A stretch of 64,000 bases of DNA from Lomentospora prolificans (taxonomy: Eukaryota > Ascomycota > Sordariomycetes > Microascales > Microascaceae): the NCBI GenBank assembly GCA_029532625.1, contig JARFXM010000003.1:1-64000 (forward strand), in the 5' to 3' direction. A program made the position numbers and the translations under genes. The notes beneath the pieces are model-generated. The model saw only the letters and a program-made list of their open reading frames with translations, was not told the origin of the DNA and ran no database searches. Shown here piece after piece: positions 54,312-64,000 of this stretch (positions are counted from its first letter, which is position 1; every line of letters begins with the position of its first letter).

Positions 54312-55878
54312 CTTTCCTACTCTGTTCCTTGACGTGTCCTAGGAGAATATCTTTGCCTTGTGGGGGAGTACCGAGGTAGTTCATGCAGGGATGCTAGGAC
54401 TGCTGGGCTGGACTCACCGAGAAAAAAATCACGCAATGTGATTCCCAAGGTAAACATTGCTTTGTCAATGGCCCAAAAGCAAATGAAGGGCGCGCGATGT
54501 ATCCATCCAGGTGATTGACGAGCGATCTGTCTTTGCACGAAAGAGGTGGGGGGGAAGGGCGCGCGAGTGAGGCAGCTAATCATTCCTGATCGGGGTGGCG
54601 ATGGTAGTGGTGATGGTGGAGGATGTGGAGGTGGTCGTCAGTGGTTCCTGGAGATCAGCCTTTGCGGGGCGTTTTGTTTGCTTGGTGATGCGCAGCCAGT
54701 CATGTTGCTGTCGGTAGTTAGGGCTGGCTGTAAGCTCTGCCTCCCACCCGGATGGGCTGGCAGCTTCGCTCCCGGAGCCAATTCGGATCGACCGTTGCAT
54801 TGAGCAGCCCGAGAAAACAAAAGGATCCACAGATGGTCAATGCTGGCTGAAGACAGCCCAGCAGGGGTTGCCAGAGTCTTCCCGAGATGTTTGACCCTTG
54901 GCAGCCGCGCACCAGCTGGTGGGACGGCTTCAAGGTGAAAGAAAGAGACGACAGGTGCAAGATGGTCGTCTGATAACACCGTTGGAGGGGCAAGGCGGGA
55001 TAAGTTATGCCGCTAGCACAATTCGGTGTCTAGCGACGTCTAGCGGAGGCCAAAGGGACGGGATGGGCTTGGGCTGGTGCTTATCCCCATCTCATCCGTA
55101 CAGGGATTCCAAGTAAAGCGGGCCCGCCACAGCCATGATTGACCGAGTGACAGAAATTCACGCGCACTTCTTTCTCTGGGACGTGTGTTCGCAAGGCCCC
55201 CCCTCCCCTTGCATGAAATACGACTTGTGGGAAGCGTCGCCCATGAGCCACTCAGACACCACGCCCAAAGGCACCGAGGCACCACGACTGAGGCCTCGAG
55301 AGGTCTCATCAAACCTGAGGTCTTTTGCATTAGCCTTGTGATGTGGCGCGACTAGCGGCCTTGGCTCGGGGGACTGAAAGGGACCGATCAGCACGATCGA
55401 CAATTGACTACACAACACTAATACTAGATCGACGCGTAGGGCGGTGCCCAGTCGGTGGGAAGCCGGCCCCCCATGTTTTCTCTGACGTGCACTCACCTTT
55501 TTTTTCCTTTCTCTCAAAAATGACTGATGACGGAACAGGCTGGCTGGGAGCATTCCCCACGAGCCTTCCGAAAACTCGTCAACCCTGGTTCCGACTTCTG
55601 GGTGTCGGTCTCACGTCCAATCAACCGTCTCAAGTCTATATAACCTCTTGAGGCGCTCGGTGGTCCCGGCTTTTGTGAATTCTATTCTTCTTTTTCTTCC
55701 TCTTCCCTTTCCTTCCCCGGACAGCTTTTCTCCCAAACTGCCGCGTGTGGAGTAAACCCGAACACCTGCTGGCTTTTTTTGTCTGGCGCCGCGTCCACCT
55801 CGCGCATTCCACCAACCGGCTAATTTGGATCGTTTCCTTTTGCACTCACGACGCGTTTTCAAGACGAAGCAGCCAATC

Positions 55879-57745
55879 ATGCCGGATTCGGATTCCTCCG
55901 CCACCCCCGGCGTTGCCTTTGATGGCATCGGCATCTTCTGGACGACCTTTGCGGCCGTCTGGACCGGTATCTTGGTAACCGGAATGGTGTTTCTCTACCT
56001 CAAACGGGACATGCCTCTTTTGAGGGTTCGTTCTTTGTCGTTGTCTTTCGGCGCCGTCATCATGCTCCATCTCTACTGGCTTGCCGTCCAACTCGGCTAC
56101 GTCTACGGTGCCTTGATGCCCCCAGCCGTCGAGTACTGGATCATGAGCATCTACTTGCCTTTCGGTATCGCCCTCTTCCAGGCCTCCAACTCCCAGCTCC
56201 TGCACGTCTCCAAGGCCCAGAAGAAATTTGTGCGAAGCGACAGCGTGTCCACCATCCGCCTCAGGCCTGAAATCGAGAAGCCCTCGCTTCGCACTATTCA
56301 CCGCAAGCTCGACTATCCCACACGAATGCTTCTCTATGTCAGCATTGGCATGCTGTTCCAGGTGCGTCGCGGTATCTACTGAGTCGTTCAGGCCTTGGGG
56401 TCTCGTCTAACCCAACGCAGCTCTTCTTGACCACCATCATGTTCCTCATCACCCGCAAGTTCCACCCCGAGTTCGGCGTCCCCGGAACCGAAGTCACCGG
56501 CACCCCCGAGGAGCAAAAGGCACAGGCGTCCAAGGGATGGGAGTGGTGGCCTTCGGTTTTCTGGCAGATCTTCTGGGCTTGGATCTTTGCGCCCGTCATT
56601 CTCTGGAAGGCCCGCAACATTCACGATACCCACGGATGGCGCCTTCAGACCATGGCTTGCTGTCTTGCGGGGTAAGTTTGTCTCCCATCCGACCCATAAT
56701 AGCCGTCTCAAGGGGGCCTGTCTAACAGTGCATGTAGTCTTCATGCTAGCCCCATGTGGCTTATTGCTCTTTATGTACCTGGAATGGCGCCCGTCAACAA
56801 GTACTTTATCCCTCCTCAATGGTAAGCGGTTGGCTGACTTGTCCTACATGGTAACAAAAAGATATCATTAGCTAACTGGTGGCTCCTAGGATTGCCATTT
56901 CCATCATGGTGCTTGAGATCTTCACCATCCTTCTTCCGTGCTACCAGACCATCAGGCACCGATCCCTGCAGCAAGAGACACTCGACTCCATTGCCCGCTG
57001 GGAATCTAGGAACAAGGCCAAGTCGGTGGATGACTCGGTGTCTGACTCCTGGAAGTCTCTGGCTGGCATCGGGAAGGCCAGCTCCGCCTACTCTACCAGT
57101 GACAGTGTCCTCGTGATCGGTGCTCTTGAATACGTCCTGGAGAAGAATCCCGAACCCCTCCGCCAATTCTCCGCGCTCAAAGATTTCTCCGGTGAGAACA
57201 TTGCTTTCCTCATGAGCGTAGCCGAGTGGAAGGCGTCTCTCCCCGCTGCCGCCATGACCGACGCTGTCGATTGCAAGAGCAAGGAGATTGCCCGAGAGCT
57301 TGCGCGCGAAAAGTTCAACCACGCTCTGCGTATCTACAACGAATATATCAGCCCCAAGGGAGCCGAGTTCCCCATCAACATCGCGTCGTCGGAACTTAGG
57401 AAGCTGGAGGACGTCTTCGAGACTGCCGCCCGCATCATGTACGGCACCGTTCAGGTTGCAGACCCTGTCTGCCCCTTTGATACTGTCGAGACGTCCTCAT
57501 CGTCCGAATTGACCGCCATCGGCACTGGTAGCGTGAGCATCAAAAGCGGTGACAAGAGGACGAGGGACCCATCTGGCGATGGTATCCTCTATTGGGGCGA
57601 CATTCCCGACGCCTTCGATGCCACCGTGTTTGACGAGGTTGAGAAGAGCATCAAGTACTTAGTGTTGACCAACACTTGGCCCAAGTTTGTCAAGGAGAGG
57701 AGGTCGTCGGTGGACACACAGCGGTCCGACGAGACTATCTGCTGA
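55879..57745 (+). CDS. Seven-TM regulator of G-protein signalling (RGS) protein, RgsC-like
   Basis: Four exons (55879-56361, 56421-56671, 56738-56821, 56890-57745) give 557 residues; introns are 59, 66 and 68 bases. ATG 55879 replaces an upstream TTG. Seven hydrophobic segments run through residues 15-290: IFWTTFAAVWTGILVTGMVF, then VIMLHLYWLAVQLGY, IMSIYLPFGIALFQ, LFLTTIMFLI, VFWQIFWAWIFAPVILW, PMWLIALYVPGM and IAISIMVLEIFTILLPCY. An RGS box begins near residue 350 (ALEYVLEKNPEPLRQFSALKDF, then GENIAFLMSVAEWK), continues with FNHALRIYNEYISPKGAEFPIN, and ends after a 60-residue Ser/Thr-rich insert with FDEVEKSIKYLVLTNTWPKFVKE. RGS proteins speed GTP hydrolysis by G-alpha subunits at the plasma membrane. 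The split RGS box is typical of this fungal subgroup. Confidence 0.9.
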
Positions 57746-58140
57746 GCGAGACATTCTTTTATTTTTATTTTCCATGGTTTTAATGATAAGATACCAACAT
57801 GTTATAGTACAGTATGGCCCTAAGGCACAGGAGGTAATGGTAATTGTGTGTATAATAATAAGAGTGGTGGGCCGTGATGTAAACCTTGGTTCCATTGGAG
57901 CAATACCGTAACGGCGCAGCGTCGCTTGTGTTACCTCGCAAGGTACCCAGTCATCATGCAATTTCGAGTTTTGTGCTTATCTAAGAAACTCCCTTTATTT
58001 GTACACTCCAAGTTTGATTTGGCTTGTTCGTCAGCTGCCTAATGTAACCTCCTCAAGTTGCCACTTTGGTTCACTACGCCGGCACATCAGCAGTCATTTA
58101 TTAGCTCCCGCCACGAACCAGAAACTGGGGCATTTTTAGT
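57746..58140. other. Interval between the RGS gene and the next gene; no gene seen
   Basis: 395 bases holding the RGS gene's 3' flank and the promoter of the following membrane-protein gene. No further signal was read. Confidence 0.4.
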
Positions 58141-59197
58141 ATGCACGCGATTGTAGACAATGGCTTGGCCCAAATTGTGAGTCCAGAGTCTCGCCGAACA
58201 GCGTCGCGACCATTGTACCTAACTCACCCTTCAGTCGGCCCTCGCTGCCCTGCTGCAGCTCAAAACGGCCGACGTATCCCTGAATGCCCTCAGCCTTGTC
58301 GCGCTTGCCAGTTCAACCTCTCCTCAAACGCGTACGGCGCTGACCGGAACCTCGGCTCTCACCGACGTTCTCGTCCTGTGTCCTGGGATCCACCTGCAAA
58401 AGTCGGCCGCTTCTCTCAGTGGCGGTGAATACCCTGCCTGCGCTGCACTGACCACCGGTTACGTTTTCCGCGTCGAGAATCCAGCCACCGTCTATTATCT
58501 TCAGCGGGTGGGCCGCCCTGGTCACCTGACAACCCTGTCGGTCTCTGGGATTGGAGACCGGGCATCGGATGGAACCAATTTCGGAGTACCAAGGTTGGCC
58601 TACTCAGCGGCTGTTTTCGCAACTTTGGTCGTCTCTGCCCTGTTGTTTTCCCTCGGTGACTGGTGGGCTCTGACCTTCGTCTCCATGCTGGTTACCTCTC
58701 GCTTGTGCCATACCCTCATCATACGTCGGAGGAGCACGTATTCCTGGTCTGGCGCTTCCGAGCCTGGACAGCAGGGAGATCTTCTTATTCTTCTCAGTCA
58801 AGATCGATGGGTTCGAATACAAGGGGCTGTCGATGACCTCAAGCGCGTGACTTCGGGTCAATGGCTACGAGATGAGACATTTCTGGAGAACTCCATTTCC
58901 GCATTTGCCACCGTGCTGGTCTATCTTGCCGTCGCGTTGGCATTCAATGCCACGAGTGGTGGTCAGATCTTACTTTTTCTCCTCTTGATCAGCTCATCGG
59001 CATTGCTAGGCCTGGCCAACGCGACGACCAAGGAACTGCAGATGCATGGAAATACGCTAAGGGTTGTAGGCGAGCCCAAGAAATATCGGAGACGACTGGA
59101 TCTCGCCAGGGAGCTTATCAAAGAGACTGGACGCGATGATTGGGCAATAAGAATGGCAATGATCGACAAGAGTGACGGAGGGAAAGCTGTCATGTAG
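58141..59197 (+). CDS. Integral membrane protein of unknown function (332 aa)
   Basis: Exon 1 (58141-58176, MHAIVDNGLAQI) and exon 2 (58235-59197) join across a 58-base intron (ATT|GTGAGT...TTCAG|TCG, phase 0). The frame is open for 320 codons from the acceptor. Residues about 20-60 are Ala/Leu-rich (LNALSLVALASS). Three clear membrane stretches follow: AVFATLVVSALLFSL with WWALTFVSMLVTSRL, then SISAFATVLVYLAVALAF, then ILLFLLLISSSALLGLANA. The cytoplasmic tail is charged (GEPKKYRRRLDLARELIKE). No domain is recognised. It is co-oriented with the RGS gene; a functional link is not shown. The start could be further upstream if another exon exists. Confidence 0.75.
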
Positions 59198-59346
59198 TGC
59201 TAGTGCGATCATTGAAGAGACACTGACTTAATTTCTATGTACGTGGATTGATTTTGTTACCCAAGGATTATTGGATTATCAAGTTTTGAACAAGTCGCAT
59301 GCCTTAATATGAAATACTACGTCCGCCCTATCTCCCTATTCACAAA

Positions 59347-60928
59347 TCATGGATCCTTCGGGGCCTCAGGAGTCTCAGGAGTCTCGGGAGTTTCTGGAGT
59401 CTCTGCTTCCGGCGCCGCCGCTGGGCGCAATACAAACGTCACCATGCTCCGAGCAGGCACGCTACCGGTAATGCTGGTGCCGTCACCACCGACGGTTGCG
59501 GGAATCTCATCGCAGTCTCTGGTGTTGTCAGTAACCCAACCCGCGGCAGTGGCGCCAGAGTAATCAGTGCCATCCCCGCCAGAGATGTTGATGGTCACAG
59601 ATTGCTCATTACCGCCGTTGATGACTTGGACCGCAATGGAACCGTCGACGTTGACGAAAGCCGACGTTCGGGCACCGCTGCCCTGCGCACCAACGCGTAC
59701 CGCACCCGGCCGCACAAAACGACTCCAGTTCGCCATTGCCCACAATCGCTTAGATGGATCCACGGTGCGATTAACGACCCGAATCATCTTGCTGTTTGTC
59801 GTACTGGGGCGGTCTTGGCCACCAATCCAATACAAATAAGCCGAGACATTGCCGTTTGTGATTGCGGAGTGGATGTTGTTGGCCAAGGTCATTCCCTCGC
59901 CTGGGCCGCCACCCTGAGACCACGCCGACGTCCAAGCGCCGTTGTTGTCGGCGGCCTCAGTTTGCCAGGACTTGAGTTGTGTGGAGAGCGGGGACGACGG
60001 AGACGAGGTATAGCTGTGGCCTGTGGCGACGCCCATCATGGACTCGACGCTGCGCATCTGGCCGAGGAAAGTGTTCATGACTTGGTAGCCCATCGTATCG
60101 CAGCAGTTGATGAGGATGTGGGTGAGGTTATTCTTGTCCAGGGTTGGGCGGAGCACTTTGATGAATTCGGCTGCTTGTGCTCCTGATGACTGCATTGATG
60201 CGTACGATGTCCTGCATACCACATGTCAGTGACCAGCGTTTTTTAAATATATCGGACGGCGTGTTGGGGAGAAGGGAGAGGGGAGAGAGATTCGACACAT
60301 ACGTCAAGTCAGGCTCATTCAGGAAACCCAAGTGGGTGATGGTGATGTTTTCGGCCTCGTAAAACTTGATGTACTGCACCAAGTAATCGGCATAGGCCTG
60401 CTTCCAATCACCACTGGCACAATTCGCGCCGGGAACTCCACAGAGACTTCCGCCGTTGGCATCATTGCCGTTCGTCTTCATGTAACCGGGGGCGCTCCAA
60501 GCATTGGCGTAAATGGTCTTGAGGCCGTACGTGTGCACAGCTTCTTTGGACACCCACAGCTGTCCATTATCCGACCCATCCCACACGTACTGCGGCTCTG
60601 CACTTGGCCCGCCAGGGTTCTTGGGCTGGATCGACACCATGTGATCGTCGGTCATATCCGGAGACGATCCGATGCCGTTGCGAAGGATGCTTAACCCGGC
60701 GCCCTTGTCCATGCTAAACATGAGATCGAGGAACTTGCGCTGCTCCGCCTCGGGCAGCCTTTGCATCGTCAAGGCACGCTGGAATGCCTCCGAGGCACCG
60801 AAGCCGTCCATGGTCTGGTATCTTTGGCCCAGATTGACATTAATGGTATTGCCCTGTCGTGGTTCCAGCACGCCGGCGAGCGCCGGAACCGACGCCAAAC
60901 TGAGAAGGAGTGTCTTTGAGAGATGCAT
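59347..60928 (-). CDS. Secreted GH30-family glycoside hydrolase
   Basis: Exons 60928-60303 and 60211-59347 join across a 91-base intron (GTATGT...ATGCAG, phase 2) into 496 residues. MHLSKTLLLSLASVPALAG is a signal peptide. The catalytic domain opens QRYQTMDGFGASEAFQRA, a form shared with fungal GH30 subfamily 7. The acid/base is Glu205 in HLGFLNEPDLT and the nucleophile Glu294 in SWQTEAADN; both are intact. The C-terminal beta-domain (SAFVNVDGSIAVQVING, then MVTFVLRP) follows. After it comes a tail with three PET repeats (PETPETPET) and APKDP. GH30 enzymes cut xylans, beta-1,6-glucans or beta-1,6-galactans; subfamily 7 suggests glucuronoxylan, but this is inference. It reads leftward and shares a strand with the flanking regulator. 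Confidence 0.9.
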
Positions 60929-61666
60929 TTTTGTCGTTGCTGTGGTGAAGCTACGTTTGGTTCACCAGGTCCGTCCAGGCCATATCTCTCTCTCTCCCTT
61001 CCTCTCCCCAAGAGACCGGATATGCTCCTAGTAAAATACAACAATGCGCCCCTCGCCTAACCCCATTTTTCCTCCAATCGACTCCATCTTCTCTAATGGA
61101 CCCGGAAATTGCCCTTCGCAGGACCCGGCGTATTGGCTATCTAGATTGATTACCAGCAAACCCTCTTTATAGCGGTTCCATATCTCCGACGAAACTATTC
61201 CTGCTCGGCCAATCTATTGCCAGCTTTCTATATCCAGGAATTCTCCACATCCCCGCACCCTCCGTATTCGATATCGGTAGTTTGTGGGTGCCGCTACTCG
61301 GACGGCTGCTTATACTGCCTAAATGAGCCAGCCACTAGCCAGCCATGTGGGATTGGTAGCGAGTGGTGGTTCAGCCAGCCTAAATTGACCGATGTGAAAA
61401 AAAAGAGAAAAACTTTGCTGAACTGCACAGATGGCCATGCGGCGGCCTGTCTTCTGGTTAGTATCTCCCATTTGGGCTTTTGCCAACCACACAGGCGTAC
61501 ACTACCCACGGTGGTTTCTTCTCTTCAGACGATAGTTGTAACTATATATATACCGCTCCCTACAGGTGTGATAACATACATCTTATGGTACAAAAGTTTC
61601 CCAACACGAGCGTTTTGGTTGGGCGCGCCTCGTACACTTGGCCAAGGTCGCAGCACGACGGAAGCG
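60929..61666. promoter_or_regulatory. Upstream region of the GH30 gene and 3' flank of the regulator
   Basis: Both neighbours read leftward, so this 738-base interval holds the GH30 promoter nearest 60929. TATATATATA occurs at 61542-61551 and CTCTCTCTCTCCC at 60985-60997. No gene is present. Confidence 0.45.
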
Positions 61667-63999
61667 TTACGCTAGATGCATATTGGGATCAAAATATTTG
61701 AGAAAATCGAGATCGCCAGGGACCATCAGATCAGTCATATCCAGTCCTATCGGCGTCTGCTCTTGGCTGAACAAATCGGCCATGGCGTCAATCGTGGCGG
61801 CGCTGGTGTTGGCTGCTTGTCGTGTTGATTTGTGGGTAGAGAGAGACGCGCCGTCGCTTTCGACGTCTGTGGTCGAGTCTGGAATTATTGGATTAGCTTT
61901 ACATCTATAACATGAAAATCTTTAGATCATCGACATACACAGGGCGTCCAGAACACGGTCGAGCTTCATGATATACCGCGCGCACTTCTCAGCTCTCACA
62001 TTGCCGTTGTCTAGAGTGGCTAGAGTCTCAACTGCTTGGAGGAGGAGTCTACGGTCAATATTAATGTTTCCTAGAGAGAAGACATCATCTTGAGAATCGG
62101 CGTAGGCCTTTATCAAAAGACCGGAATATATCACGAGCGCCGCGTTGAACGCTGGGAATATCACTGTCAGTGTCAAAGCCATTGATGTGTTCCAGGACAA
62201 GACTAACTGTAATATAGCGAAAACCACCAAGCACCTAAAAGCGCTCTGTCTTCTGCCTTGGATGTCATAAAGAAGCTCATTAGCTCCAAGATACTGGTCG
62301 CCGACTGGATGCATATGCGCAAACTATTGACTCCGATTTGATGGAGCGAGCTCAGGTGGTGGGCATCTCCGGCCTGATTGCTGAGGATCTCGAGATATCT
62401 CTGTAGCAGTGGGCGATGCGCCAAGATACGAAGATTATGAAACCGCAGGGAGAAGATGACGCGGAATTTTGTGGCGTGGAAGGATTGCCGTTGTTCGTGC
62501 ATGAGCTCCGGGGCTTCGATCGTGCGCAAGGTTGGGGGGATTCCCCTTTGCGCTTCTGAAAGTTGGTGCTCGATTTGAAACACTTGACTTGCGATTTTGA
62601 AGACGTCCTGTGACAAGTCGCAATCAAGATTGCTCCCGTACAGCTCATCGAGGACGCGCCCGACAATCATATACAAGGTTCTGCGATGTCAGTATGAGGC
62701 TTGAGATACGGGAAAATGCGCTCCTGCTTACAGAGTCGCGTTGTAGAAGTCAAGACTTGCGTTGGCAAGGCATAGATCGGAGGGATCCTCGTGGAGAGAT
62801 GGGGTAGGCGGAAACGAGCATGGCATACAGACCCTAATGTGGGTCTCAGGGATTGCGAGCGGCCGTCCTAGCGTCATGCTCAATATACTGGATTTAGGTA
62901 TTAGCACGGAAAAGATGTTTCAGATAATAGATAAGTTGGGAGAGATACCGATCCAGTAGAACGCAAGTATACCATGTTCGAACACGCATTTCTCTCTCCA
63001 AAGGATTATATCGCTCGAGCGCGTGTCGGGAATGCAAACCTAACTGATAGGACGCTTTGACCGCGAGCCCGTGGACATTCCAAGTCTGCACTGAACTCTC
63101 AGTGCCTTGGAGATAGTGACTAACCAGTAATAAATACTGGACTATTCAATGAAAATGGGATCAGCGGCAGTTGTTCTAGGGCAGGGACTGGTCAAGGTAA
63201 GGCTGACATACCGATTTCTAAGCTCGCACCGAACCGGATCTGCTTTTCGCAGAGAGCGGTGGCTCGCAAGTAATACACGTTCGATTCGGCTCTGCGTTGC
63301 TGTTGGGAGAGGTCACTCGGATAGCAGGTATTGATAGAGAGAGCCATGATCATGTTGAGCATTCCGAGCCACGACCTTCGGACTCCTTTGAAATTGTTCG
63401 CGGCAAGCTCGTGGTACGTTTTGAGAAACGAGTCCCTGTGAATGTATGGAAAGAGAAGGCCCGTGTTTAAAAAGTACTGTTGAACGAGTCGCAGTGTTTC
63501 CTCGGGTGAAGGCAAGTCGAAAGGGTTAAGAGATGGTCCATAGGGACCGCTAGACTGGACTTGGCTGGGTACGGGCGTTGGAGGGCGAGAAACTGGTAGC
63601 ACATGGCTATGCATAAATCCACCCACGGTATCCTGCCACTCCGGGACAGATTCAGCGCCAGATCTCTTCAAAACGGACATTGTGGCACTGATGATGTCAC
63701 GGGTAAATGCAATGTTTGACGACGGGCCTGTAAGAGAATTAGTTCAACTGCTTCCGTAGTCAGATGGCGGCTGAGAGGTTATTATTACCATAGAAGCCAG
63801 CATGCTCCTCCTTGGTGAAGATGACGGATCCGACACCATCAGTAGCATCGACGGCCTCAACATTGGTTTGAGGCTCTACCTCATCGATTGCAGCATCGGC
63901 GATCCTGTGCTCCGCCGCCTTGACAGGCTGTGCGGGCTGTGAGGACGGGTCTCCATCTCGACGTTCTATCTTTCCCACTCGCCCGTCTAAGCCTCGCAT
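61667..63999 (-). CDS. Zn2Cys6-type transcription factor, fungal middle-homology domain (5' end outside window)
   Basis: Seven exons in the window (63999 or beyond to 63789, 63727-63212, 63141-62949, 62887-62732, 62680-62208, 62151-61939, 61878-61667) join in phase and encode 657 residues. The middle-homology region is clear: HAGFYGPSSNIAFTRDI, then LNTGLLFPYIHRDSF, then VSHYLQGTESSVQTWNVHG with LAVKASYQLGLH, then REMRVRTWYTCVLLDRILSM with TLGRPLAIP. The C-terminus is acidic and ends FLKYFDPNMHLA. No cysteine cluster is seen; the first exon in view reads RGLDGRVGKIERR, the coiled linker that normally follows a zinc cluster, so the DNA-binding exon is most likely just past base 64000. An ATG at 63999 is probably internal. 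Its neighbour is the GH30 hydrolase; regulation of that gene is only a possibility. Confidence 0.88.
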
Positions 64000-64000
64000 C

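Larger units (their letters stand above)
51769..55878. other. 4.1-kb gene desert with long T tracts
   Basis: No frame longer than about 150 codons and none with a family resemblance. The stretch contains T25 at 52507-52531, T9-T10 runs near 53690 and 53892, a T27/A15 hairpin at 54266-54311 (listed separately) and a CT-rich leader at 55675-55725 just before the RGS gene. It may include a long 5' region or untranslated RNA, but nothing specific could be called. Confidence 0.5.

Noticed and set aside
55846..56301. Minus-strand 151-codon frame opposite the RGS gene
   Set aside because: Antisense shadow; the plus strand has membrane segments and correct introns.
1..64000. CRISPR arrays, rRNA genes, bacterial operon signals
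   Set aside because: None seen; the window is eukaryotic with spliced genes.

Overview
The window is a chromosome end of a filamentous ascomycete (Pezizomycotina, most likely Sordariomycetes; genus not determined). Evidence: a CCCTAA telomere array at base 1; a TpA-rich block that carries the mark of repeat-induced point mutation (RIP); many 55-95 nt introns with GT...CTAAC...AG signals; and typical fungal families (PTH11-like receptors, BYS1, GMC oxidoreductase, Zn2Cys6 regulators, type-B esterases, GH5/GH30/GH78). Several of the longest open frames begin at GTG or TTG, so gene starts were reset to the first credible ATG and exons were joined by checking splice signals, phase and family continuity.

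Layout. 1-272 is telomere. 273 to about 3.9 kb is two RIP-ruined retroelements on the minus strand: a Ty3/gypsy gag cut off by the telomere, and a Tad1-like LINE ORF1, ending in a short tandem array. 4.5-8.0 kb holds two lineage-type genes of unknown function, one with a signal-peptide-like start. 10-16.2 kb holds a BYS1 secreted protein, a hot-dog thioesterase divergent from an intronless PPCDC gene that ends in A30, and a protein with about 14 tandem Cys/His modules. 16.2-19.7 kb is a gene desert. 19.7-26.3 kb holds a secreted GMC oxidoreductase, a MetE-like methyltransferase and a PTH11-like receptor with five introns.

27.7-35.6 kb looks like a half-dead nutrient-acquisition locus: a Zn2Cys6 regulator that has lost three of six zinc cysteines, an intact MFS sugar transporter, an N-terminal scrap of a GH78 rhamnosidase, a GH5 exo-glucanase whose first exon is unclear, and a type-B esterase pseudogene without its catalytic serine. 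35.9-43.1 kb returns to intact metabolic and methyltransferase genes (Gfa, METTL21-type methyltransferase, NmrA-like reductase, O-methyltransferase). 44.7-51.8 kb holds a possible N-myristoylated protein, a second PTH11-like receptor, a small Rieske protein and a secreted type-B esterase with a GC-AG intron. 51.8-55.9 kb is a 4.1-kb desert with long T tracts. 55.9-64 kb holds a 7-TM RGS protein, a membrane protein of unknown function, a secreted GH30 hydrolase and a Zn2Cys6-type regulator running off the edge.

Themes: decay is densest near the telomere and between 27 and 36 kb. Signalling parts (two PTH11-like receptors and one RGS protein) and secreted enzymes (GMC, GH5, GH30, esterase) dominate the intact genes. 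I did not see a complete secondary-metabolite cluster, a CRISPR array, an rRNA gene or a convincing tRNA.
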